This document shows, piece by piece, positions 12,501 to 24,500 of a DNA stretch of 64,000 nucleotides. Position numbers and translations under genes: made by a program. The notes under the pieces are model-generated. The model saw nothing but the letters and a program-made list of their open reading frames with translations. It was not told where the DNA came from and did not search any database. The DNA is from Lichenostomus cassidix (lineage: Eukaryota; Chordata; Aves; Passeriformes; Meliphagidae), in contig VLJF02000035.1 in the NCBI GenBank assembly GCA_008360975.2, forward strand, positions 806,001 to 870,000, written 5' to 3'. Each line of letters begins with the position of its first letter. Position 1 is the stretch's first letter.

Positions 12501-15500
12501 GGGTGAGAAAAATCCCCAAAAAATGGGATTTGGGATTAAAAAATGGGATTTTGGGTCCAAAAATGGGATTTGGGTCCAAAAAATGGGATTTTGGGTCAAA
12601 AAATGGGATTTTGGGGTAAAAAATGGGATTTTGGGATTAAAAAATGAGATTTTGGATCAAAAATTGGGATTTGGGGTCAAAAAAATGGGATTTTGGGTCC
12701 AAAAAGTGGAATTTTGGGTGAGAAAAATTGGAAAAATCCCAAAAAAATGGGATTTGGGATTAAAAAATGGGATTTTGGGCACAAAAATTGGGATTTTGGG
12801 ATAAAAAATGGGATTTTGGGATGAAAAAATAGGGATTTTGGGATAAAAAAATGGGATTTGGGGTGAAAAAATGGGATTTGGGGTCAAAAAATTGGGATTT
12901 TGGGATTAAAAAATGGGATTTTGGGTCCAAAAAATGGGATTTGGGGGAGAAAAAAATGGGATTTGGCACCAAAAATTGGGATTTTAATGGGATTTTTGTA
13001 GGATTTTTATGGGATTTTAATGAGATTTTTGTAGGATTTTTATGGGATTTTTGTGGGATTTTTATGGGATTTTTGACCTATTTTTATGGGATTTTGATGG
13101 ATTTTTATGGGATTTTTGTGGAACTTTTATGTGATTTTTGTGGAATTTTTATGTGATTTTTGTGGAATTTTTATGTGATTTTTGTGGAATTTTTATGTGA
13201 TTTTCGAGGTTTTTTTGGGATTTTAATGAGATTTTTATGGGATTTTGTGGGATTTTTGTGGGATTTTTATGAATTTTATAGGATTTTTATGGGATTTTAA
13301 TGAGATTTTTGTGGGATTTTCATGGGATTTTGATGGGATTTTTATGGGATTTTTATGAGATTTTTGTGGGATTTTTGTGGGATTTTCGAGGGTTTTTTGT
13401 GGGATTTTAATGAGATTTTTATGGGATTTTTGTGGGATTTTTGTGGGATTTTGGTGGATTTTAGTGAAATTTCAATGGATTTTTGTGGACTTTTCCTGGG
13501 ATTTTTGTAAGATTTTAGTGGGATTTTCATGGGATTTTTATGGGATTTTAATGGGATTTTTGTGGGATTTTTATGGGATTTTTGGGGGATTTTTATGGGA
13601 TTTTGATGGGATTTTAATGAGATTTTAATGAGATTTTTGTAGGATTTTAATGGGATTTTCATGGGATTTTTATGGGATTTTAATGAGATTTTAATGAGAT
13701 TTTTGTAGGATTTTCATGGGATTTTTATGGGATTTTTAAGGGATTTTGACCTATTTTTGTGGGATTTCGATGGATTTTTATGGGATTTTCACAGGGATTG
13801 TTTTGTTTTTCTGGGTTTTTTTCTGGAATTGATGGAAATTTCCCTGAAATTCATGAAATTTCCCTGGAATTGATGGAATTTCCCTGGAATTTCCCAGCCA
13901 GGTGAACGTGTTTGGGCAGCCCAGCCTCAGAGCTGCTCTCCACAGAGATTTTAATGGGATTTTAGTGGGATTTTTGTGGGATTTTTATAGGATTTTGATG
14001 CATTTTCGTGGGATTTTTAATGGGATTTCAATGAGATTTTTATGGGAGTTTTGTGGGATTTTCATGAGATTTTTGATGGATTTTTGTGGATTTTTAATGA
14101 GATTTTTGTGGGATTTTTATGGGATTTTTGTGGGATTTTTGTGGGATTTTTGTGGGATTTTTATGGGATTTTTTATGGGATTTTTATAGGATTTTGACTG
14201 ATTTTTGTGGGGTTTTTGTGGGATTTTAGTGGGAATTTTATGGGATTTTGGTGAGATTTTTGTAGGATTTTTATGGGATTTTAATGGGATTTTTATGGGA
14301 TTTTAATGAGATTTTTGTAGAATTTTAATGGGATTTTTTATGGGATCTTAATGGGATTTTTGATGGATTTTTATGGGATTTTAATGGATTTTTATGGGAT
14401 TTTAATGGATTTTCATAGAATTTTCGGGTTTTTTCTGGGAATTTTCTGGAATGGATGGAAATTTCCCTGGAATGGATGGAATTTCCCCAATTTCCCAGCC
14501 AGGTGAACGTGTTTGGGCAGCCCAGACTCAGAGCCTCCCTGCGGGATCTTCGCTCTCCTCGCCGAATCCCCAAATCCTCCATCGAAGATGATCTCAAACG
14601 ACTCATCCTGATGGACAATTGCTGCCCTGAAACTGAGCCTGCTCCGGTCAGAATCCCCAAATTCCCTAAATTCCCAAATTTCCCAAAAATTCCCAAAAAT
14701 TCCTGATGAAAAATGGTGAAATTCCTGAATTTTTAGCCCCAAAAATGGCGAAAATCCTGATTTTTTAGGCCAAAAAATGGAGATTTTCATGATTTTTTAG
14801 CCCAAAAAATGGAGATTTTCATTATTTTTTTAGTTCAAATAATGAGAAAATTCCCATTTTTTCAAAGAAAAGGATTTTCCTGGTTTTTTAATCTCTAAAA
14901 TGCAGAAATTCCCAATTTTTCTTCCCAAATTTCCCCAGTTTCTGACATTGCTGATGGACAATTGCTGCCCTGAAACTGAGCCTGCTCCGGTCAGAATCCC
15001 AAATTCCCAAAAATTCCCAAAATTCCCAAAATTCCTGCCCAAAAATAGAAAAAATCCCAAAGTTTTAGCCCCAAAAATGGCGAAAATCCTGATTTTTTAG
15101 CCCCAAAAATTCAGATTTTCATTACTTTTTAGCCAAAAAATGGAGATTTTCATGATTTTTTAGTTCAAATAATAAGAAAATTCCCATTTTTTTCACAAAA
15201 AATGGGATTTTCCTGATTTTTTAGCCCCAAAATGCAGAAATTCCCAATTTTTCTTCCCAAATTTCCCCAATTTCTGACATTGCTGATGGACAATTGCTGC
15301 CCTGAAACTGAGCCTGCTCCGGTCAGAATCCCCAAATTCCCAAAAATTCCCGAATTTCCCAAAATTCCTGATGAAAAATGGTGAAATTCCCGCATTTTTA
15401 GCCCCAAAAATGGCGAAAATCCTAATTTTTTAGGCCAAAAAATGGCAAAAATCCTGATTTTTTTAGGCCAAAAAATGGAGATTTTCATGATTTTTTAGTT

Positions 15501-18500
15501 CAAATACTGAAAAAATTCCCATTTTTTCACAAAAATTCCCAAATTTCCCAAAATTTCCCAAAATTCCTGATGAAAAATGGTGAAATTCCCGAATTTTTAG
15601 CCCCAAAAATGGCAAAAATTCTGATTTTTTTAGCCCAAAAAATGGAGATTTTAATGATTTTTTTAGCTCAAATAATGAGAAAATTCCCATTTTTTCCCAA
15701 AAAAGGGATTTTCCTGAACTTTTTTCCCCCAAAATGGATAATTTTCTAATTTTTCCCCCAAAATTCTCCAAATTTCTGACATTGCTGATAGACAATTGCT
15801 GCCCTGAAACTGAGCCTGCTCCGCTCAGAATCCCAAAATTCCCTAAATTCCCAAAAATTCCCAAAATTCCTGACTCTGAAAAGAAAAAAATCCCATTTTT
15901 TTAGCCTCAAAAGTGGCAAAAATCCTGATTTTTTAGCCCAAAAAATAAGGAAAATCCCATTTTTTAGCTCTAAAAATGAAATTCCCATTTTTTAGCCCAA
16001 AAAAATTGAGAACTTCCTGGAATTTAGGCCCAAAAATAAGGAAATTCCCAATTTTTTGTTCTCAAAAATGGTGAAATTCCTGATTTTTTAGCCCAAAAAC
16101 TGGAGAAATGATCAATTTTTTTAGCTCCAAAATTGAGAAAATTCACTTTTTTCCTCAAAAAATGGGGATTTTCCTGTGTTTTTACTGCCTAAAAGGTGAA
16201 ATTCCCATTTTTTTACACCAAAACTGGTGAAAATCCTGATTTTTAGCCCCAAAAATGAAGAAATTCCAATTTTTTTAGCTCCAAAAATGCAGAAATTCCC
16301 TTTTCCCCCCCAAAATTCCCAATTTTTTTGCCCCAAAATTGTGAAATTCCCAATTTTTTTAGCCCAAAAAATGGCAAAAAATCCAAATTTTCCTCATTTT
16401 TGCCTTAAAAACTCCATAATTCCTCCATTTTTTTACAAATAAAATCACAATAAAAACCAGGAATTCAATACATTTCCCAAATTCCCAATTTTTCCCAATT
16501 TTTCCCAATTTTTCCCAATTTTTCCCAATTTTTCCAGGTGAATTCCTCCAATTTAGGGTGAAAAAAAATGGGAATTTCTTTACTTTTTGGGCTAAAAAAT
16601 TGGGAATTTCTCCATTTTGGGTGGAAAATATTGGAAAATTCCCACATTTTGGAGCAAAAAAAAATTGGGAATTTCTCCTTTTCGGGTGGAAAAAATTGGG
16701 AATTTTTCCACTTTTGGACCTAAAATCTCCATAATTCCTCCATTTTTTTGGGATAAAAATGTGAGGAATTTTATGAATTTTGCGAATTTCCAACTTTTCC
16801 TAATTTTTCCCAATTTTTCCCATTTTTCCTGGCAAATTCCCCCAATTTAAGGAGAAAAAAATTGGGAATTTCTCCACTTTTTGACCTAAAATCTCCATAA
16901 TTCCTCCAATTTTTATGGAAAAAAATTTGATAAATTGTATAAATTTCCCAAATTCCCAATTTTCCCCAATTTTTTCCAATTTTCCCCAATTTTTCCCAAT
17001 TTTCCCCATTTTTTCCAGCTGAATTCCTCCAATTTAGGCTGAAAAAATTGGGAATTTTTCCACTTTTGGACCTAAAATCTCCAAAATTCCTCCAAATTTT
17101 ATGGATAAAAATTTGATAAATTTTATAAATTTCCCAAATTCCCAATTTTCCCCAATTTTTCCCATTTTTTCCCATTTTTTCCAGGCAAATTCCCCCAATT
17201 TAAGGAGAAAAAATAGGGAATTTCTCCACTTTTTGACCTAACAACTCCATAATTTCTCCAATTTTTATGGATTAAAATACAAGAAATTTTATAAATTTCC
17301 CAATTTTCCCCAATTTTTCCCAATTTTTCCCATTTTTCCAGGGAAATTCCCCCAATTTAGGCTGAAAAAATTGGGAATTTCTTTGCTTTTTGGGCTAAAA
17401 ATTCAGGAATTTTGGTGGAAAAACTCGGAAATTCCCTCAATTTTTTGGGTAAAAACTTTGGAATTTTCCCATTCTGGTTGAAAAAATTTGGGAATTTCCC
17501 CATTTAAGGTGAAAAAAATTGGGACTTTTTCCGCTTTGGGACCTAAAATCTCCATAATTTCTCCTTTTTTTTACTAATAAAATCACAATAAACACCAAAA
17601 TTTCCCATTTTTTTTCCCAATTTTTCCCAATTTTTCCTGATTTTCCAGGCAAATTCCCCCAATTTAGGGTGAAAAAAATTGGGCATTTCTCTACTTTTTG
17701 GGCTAAAAATTTGGGAATTTCTCCATTTCGGGTGGAAAAAATCGGAAAATTCCCACATTTTGGAGCAAAAAAAATAGAGAATTTCTCCTTTTCGGGTGAA
17801 AAAATTGGGAATTTCTCTACTTTTTGACCCAAAATCTCCATAATTCCTCCATTTTTTTCAGGATAAAAATGCAATAAACACCAAAATGTCCCAAATTCCC
17901 ATTTTTTCCCGTTTTTTCCCAATTTTTCCCATTTTTCCAGGCAAATACTCCCAATTTAAGGTGCAAAAAATCCGAATTTCCCTCATTTTTGGGGCTAAAA
18001 TCTCCATAATTCCTCCAATTTTTATGGATAAAAATATAAGAAATTTTATAAATTTCCAAAATTCCCAATTTTCCCCAATTTTTCCACCTGAATTCCCCCA
18101 ATTTCGGGTGAAAAAATTGGGAATTTCCCTCATTTTTGGGGCTAAAAACTCCATAATTCCTCCATTTTTTAACGAATAAAATCACAATAAACACCAAAAT
18201 TTCCCATTTTTTTTCCCAATTTTTCCCAATTTTTCCCCATTTTCCCCAAATTTTTCCCAATTTTTCCCACTTTTCCAGCTGAACTCCCCCAATTTCGGGT
18301 GAAAAAATTGGGAATTTCTCTAATTTTGGACTTAAAATCTCCATAATTTCTCCTTTTTTTTACCAATAAAATCACAATAAACACCAAAATTTCAATTTTT
18401 TTCCCAAAATTTGATAATTTTTTCCCAATTTTTCCCAATTTTCCCCATTTTCCAGGTGAATTCCCTCAATTTAAGGTGCAAAAAATCCGAATTTCCCTCA

Positions 18501-21500
18501 TTTTTGGGGCTAAAATCTCCATAATTCCTCCATTTTTTATGGATAAAAATATAAGAAATTTTATAAATTTCCAAAATTCCCAATTTTTCCCAATTTTTCC
18601 CATTTTTCCAGATGAATTCCCCCAATTTAGGCTGAAAAAATTGGGAATTTCTCCACTTTTGGACCTAAAATCTCTATAATTCCTCCATTTTTTGGGGGAT
18701 AAAATCACAATAAACACCAAGAATTTTATGAATTTCCCAATTTTTCCCAATTTTTCCCAATTTTCCCCAATTTTCCAGCTGAACTCCCCCAATTTCGGGT
18801 GAAAAAATTGGGAATTTCTCTAATTTTGGACCTAAAATCTCCATAATTTCTCCTTTTTTTTACGAATAAAATCACAATAAACACCAAAATTTCCCATTTT
18901 TTCCCATTTTTTCCCAATTTTTCCCAATTTTCCCAATTTTTCCCAATTTTCCCCAATTTTTCCCAATTTTCCCCAATTTTCCCAATTTTTCCCATTTTTC
19001 CAGCTGAATTCTCCCAATTTAAGGTGCAAAAAATCCGAATTTTCCTCATTTTTGGGGCTAAAATCTCCATAATTTCTCCATTTTTTAACGAATAAAATCA
19101 CAATAAACACCAAAATTTCCCATTTTTTTTCCCAATTTTTCCCAATTTTTCCCCATTTTCCCCAATTTTTCCCAATTTTCCCCAATTTTCCAGCTGAACT
19201 CCTCCAATTTTGGGTGAAAAAATTGGGAATTTCCCTCATTTTTGGGGCTAAAATCTCCATAATTTCTCCTTTTTTTTACGAATTAAATCACAATAAACAC
19301 CAAAATTTCCCATTTTTTCCCAATTTTTCCCAATTTTTCCCAATTTTCCCCAATTTTTCCCAATTTTTCCCACTTTTCCAGCTGAATTCCCCCAATTTCG
19401 GGTGAAAAAATTGGGAATTTCTCTAATTTTGGACCTAAAATCTCCATAATTCCTCCATTTTTTAACGAATAAAATCACAATAAACACCAAAATTTCCCAT
19501 TTTTTCCCAATTTTTCCCATTTTTTCCCAATTTTTCCCATTTTTTCCCATTTTTTCCCATTTTCCCCATTTTCTAGGCTCTCCAGAGAACTCTGTCTGAT
19601 GAAAGTCTGAATTTTCCCCAAATTCTCCCAAAATTCCAAATTTTCCCAATTCAGGGTGGAAAAAACCTTCAAATTTCCTCATTTTTGGGCGAAAAAATTG
19701 TAAATTTCTCCATTTTGGGTGGAAAATATTGGAAAATTCCCACATTTTGGAGCAAAAAAAAATTGGGAATTTCTCCTTTTCGGGTGAAAAAATTGGGAAT
19801 TTCTCCACTTTTGGACCTAAAATCTCCATAATTCCTCCATTTTTTTGGGATAAAAATGTGAGGAATTTTATAAATTTTGCGAATTTCCAATTTTTCCCAA
19901 TTTTTCCTGATTTTTCCCAATTTTTCCCAATTTTTGCCATTTTTCCAGGCAAATTCCCCCAATTTAAGGAGAAAAAATAGGGAATTTCTCCACTTTTGGG
20001 GCTAAAATCTCCATAATTCCTCCAATTTTTATGGATAAAAATATAAGAAATTTTATAAATTTCCAAAATTCCCAATTTTTCCCAATTTTCCCCATTTTTT
20101 CCAGCTGAATTTAGGCTGAAAAAATTGGGAATTTCTCTACTTTTTGACCCAAAAACTCCGTAATTCCTCCATTTTTTTCAGGATAAATTGCAATAAACAC
20201 CAAAATTTCCCAATTTTTTCCAATTTTCCCAATTTTCCCCAATTTTTCCCAATTTTCCCCATTTTTCCAGGCAAATTCCCCCAATTTAAGGTGCAAAAAA
20301 TCCGAATTTCCCTCATTTTTGGGGCTAAAATCTCCATAATTCCTCCATTTTTTAACGAATAAAATCACAATAAACACCAAAATTTCCCATTTTTTTTCCC
20401 AATTTTTCCCAATTTTTCCAGGCAAATTCCCCCAATTTAGGGTACAAAAAATCCAAATTTCCCTCATTTTTGCCTTAAAAATTCCATAATTCCTCCAGTT
20501 TTTAACGAATAAAATCACAAAAAACACCAAAATTTCCCAATTTTTCCCAATTTTTCCCATTTTTCCAGGCGAATTCCCCCAATTTAGGCTGAAAAAATTG
20601 GGAATTTCTCCACTTTTTCACCTTAAAAACTCCATAATTCCTCTTTTTTTTTTTGGGATAAAAGTGGGACAAACACCATGAATTTTGTGAATTTCCCAAA
20701 TTCCCAATTTTTCCCAATTTTTCCAGCTTAATTCCTCCAATTTAGGGTGAAAAAATTGGGAATTTCTCCACTTTTTGACCTAAAATCTCTATAATTCCTC
20801 CATTTTTTAATGAATAAAATCACAAAAACCACCAAAATTTCAAATTTTTTCCCAATTTTTCCCAATTTTTCTCAATTTTCCCCATTTTTCCAGGCGAATT
20901 CCCCCAATTTAGGGTACAAAAAATCAGAATTTCCCTCATTTTTGGGGCTAAAATCTCCATAATTCCTCCATTTTTTAACAAATAAAATCACAATAAACAC
21001 CAAAATTTCCCATTTTTTCCCAATTTTTCCCAATTTTCCCAATTTTCCCCAATTTTTCCCAATTTTCCCCATTTTTCCAGGCAAATTCCCCCAATTTAAG
21101 GTGCAAAAAATCCGAATTTCCCTCATTTTTGGGGCTAAAATCTCCATAATTCCTCCATTTTTTAACAAATAAAATCACAAAAAACACCAAAATTTCAAAT
21201 TTTTTCCCAATTTTTCCCAATTTTTCCCAATTTTCCCCATTTTTCCAGGCGAATTCCCCCAATTTAGGGTGAAAAAATTGGGAATTTCTCCACTTTTTGA
21301 CCTAAAATCTCCATAATTTCTCCATTTTTTAACAAATAAAATCACAATAATCACCAAAATTTCCCATTTTTTCCCAATTTTTCCCATTTTTTCCCAATTT
21401 TTCCCATTTTCCCCAATTTTTCCCAATTTTCCCCATTTTCCAGCTGAATTCCCCCAATTTAAGGTGCAAAAAATCTGAATTTCCCTCAATTTTGCCTTAA

Positions 21501-24500
21501 AAATTCCATAATTCCTCCATTTTTTAACGAATAAAATCACAATAAACACCAAAATTTCAAATTTTTTCCCAAAATTTGATAAATTTTCCCCATTTTTTCC
21601 CAATTTTTCCCATTTTCCCCATTTTCCAGGCTCTCCAGAGAACTCTGTCCGACGAAAGTCTCTGCGGAAGTCGCAGAGATTCCGAATTTTCCTCTTTTTC
21701 CCCAAATTCCCCCAAAATTCGGGATTTTCCCGAAGTTTTCCCAGCTGGATTTCCTTCCAGCACTTTGCCCGGCAGGAGGATGCAGCACGAGAAAAAAGGT
21801 GAGATTTTGGGGGATTTTGGGGATTTTTGGGGAATTTTGGGAATTTTGGGATTTTTTGGGATTTTTTGGGGGATTTTTTGGGGAATTTTTGGGATTTTTT
21901 GGGGATTTTTTGGACTTTTTGGGGATTTTTTGGGGTTTATTGGGGATTTATTTGGAATTTATTTTGATTTTTGTTTCGGGGGATTTTGGGGATTTTGGGA
22001 TTTTTGGGAATTTGGGAATTTTTGGGAATTTTGGGGGATTTTTTGGGAATTTTTGGGGAATTTTTGGGGATTTTTTGGGGTTTTTTTGGGTTTTTTGGGG
22101 ATTTTTTGGGGATTTTTTGGGGTTTATTGGGGATTTATTTGGAATTTATTTGGATTTTTGTTTTGGGGGATTTTGGGGATTTTGGGATTTTTGGGAATTT
22201 TGGGATTTTTTGGGGAATTTTTTGGGATTTTTTGGGATTTTTTTGGGGATTTTTTTGGGATTTTTTTTGGGTTTTTTGGGGATTTTTTGGGGTTTTTTGG
22301 GGATTTATTTGGAATTTATTTGGATTTTTGTTTTGGGGGATTTTGGGGATTTTGGGATTTTGGGAATTTGGGATTTTGGGGAATTTTTGGGGAATTTTTT
22401 GGTTTTGGTTTTTGGGCATTTTGGGGATTTTTTGGGGTTTATTGGGGATTTATTTGGAATTTATTTCGATTTTTGTTTTGGGGGATTTTGGGAATTTTTT
22501 GGGAATTTTGGGGATTTTTGGGGATTTTTGGGGATTTTTTGGGGATTTTTTTGGGGTTTTTTTGGGGTTTTTTGGGGGATTTTTTTGGGGTTTTTTTGGG
22601 ATTTATTTGGAATTTATTTGGATTTTTGTTTTGGGGGATTTTGGGAATTTTTTGGGAATTTTGGGGATTTTTGGGGATTTTTGGGGATTTTTTGGGGATT
22701 TTTTTGGGGTTTTTTTGGGATTTTTTGGGGTTTTTTTTGGAATTTATTTGGATTTTTGTTTTGGGATTTTGGGAATTTGGGATTTTTTTGGGGTTTTTTG
22801 GGTTTTTTGGGGATTTTTTGGGGATTTTTTTTGGGTTTATTGGGGATTTATTTGGAATTTATTTGGATTTTTGTTTTGGGGAATTTTGGGGATTTTGGGA
22901 TTTTTGGGAATTTGGGATTTTTTGGGGGATTTTTTGGGGATTTTTTGGGGATTTTTTGGGGAATTTTTGGGATTTTGGGGATTTTGGGGTTTTTGGGGAT
23001 CTTTTGGGGATTTTGGGGTTTATTGGGGATTTATTTGAATTTATTTGGATTTTGTTTTGGGGATTTTGGGGATTTTGGGATTTTTGGGAATTTGGGGGTT
23101 TTTGGGGAATTTTTGGGATTTTTGGGGATTTTTTGGGGATTTTTTTGGGGATTTTTTTTGGTTTTTTGGGGATTTTTTGGGTTTTTTTGGGGATTTATTT
23201 GGAATTTATTTGGATTTTTGTTTTGGAGGATTTTGGGATTTTTGGGATTTTTGGGAATTTGGGATTTTTTTGGGGTTTTTTGGGGAATTTTTGGGGATTT
23301 TTGGGGAATTTTTGGGGAATTTTTGGGATTTTTTGGGGATTTTTTGGATTTTTTGGGGATTTTTTGGGGATTTTTTGGGGTTTATTGGGGATTTATTTGG
23401 AATTTATTTGGATTTTTGTTTTGGGGGATTTTGGGGATTTTTGGGAATTTGGGATTTTTTTGGGGTTTTTTGGGTTTTTTGGGGATTTTTTGGGGATTTT
23501 TTGGGGTTTTTTGGGGATTTATTTGGAATTTTTTTTGATTTTTGTTTTGGGGGATTTTGGGGATTTTGGGATTTTTGGGAATTTGGGAATTTTTTTGGGT
23601 TTTTTGGGGATTTTTTGGGATTTTTTTGGGGGTTTTTTGGGTATTTTGGGGATTTTTTGGGGGATTTTTTTGGGGGTTATTGGGGATTTGGAATTTATTT
23701 GGATTTTTGTTTTGGGGGATTTTGGGGATTTTGGGAATTTTGGGAATTTTTGGGATTTTTTTGGGATTTTTGGGGTTTTTTGGGATTTTTGGGGATTTTT
23801 TGGGGTTTTGGGGTATTTTGGGGTTTTTTGGGGATTTATTTGGAATATATTTGGATTTTGTTTTGGGGGATTTTGGGGATTTTGGGATTTTAGGAATTTG
23901 GGATTTTGGGGTATTTTTGGGGTTTATTGGGGATTTATTTGGAATTTATTTGGATTTTTTGTTTGGGGATTTTGGGGATTTTGGGATTTTTGGGAATTTG
24001 GGATTTTTTGGGGTTTTTGGGGAATTTTTGGGGTGGGATTTTGGATTTTTGGGATTTTGGGGGGATTTTTTGGAATTTTGGGTTTTTTTTTTGGGGATTT
24101 TTGGGGATTTTGGGAATTTTTGGGATTTTGGGGGATTTTGGGGTTTTGGGAATTTGGATTTTTTGGGGAATTTTTTGGGATTTTTTGGGAATTTTTTGGG
24201 AATTTTTGGGGTTTTTTTGTGTTGTTTATTGGGATTTTTTTAATTTTGGGGTTTTGGGGTTTTATGGGATTTTTGGAAAAGTTTTGGGATTTTTGGGGAC
24301 TTTTCCGGATTTTGGGGTTTATTGGATTTTTATTTTGGGGGTTTGGAAATTTTGGGGAATTTTTGGGGATTTTTTGGGGATTTTTTTTGGATTTTTTTAG
24401 GATTTTTTTGGGATTTATTGGGAATTTATTTGGGATTTTTTTGGGGTTTTTTCAGATTTTTTGGGGAATTTTTTTGGACTTACTTGGGGTTTTTGGGGAT

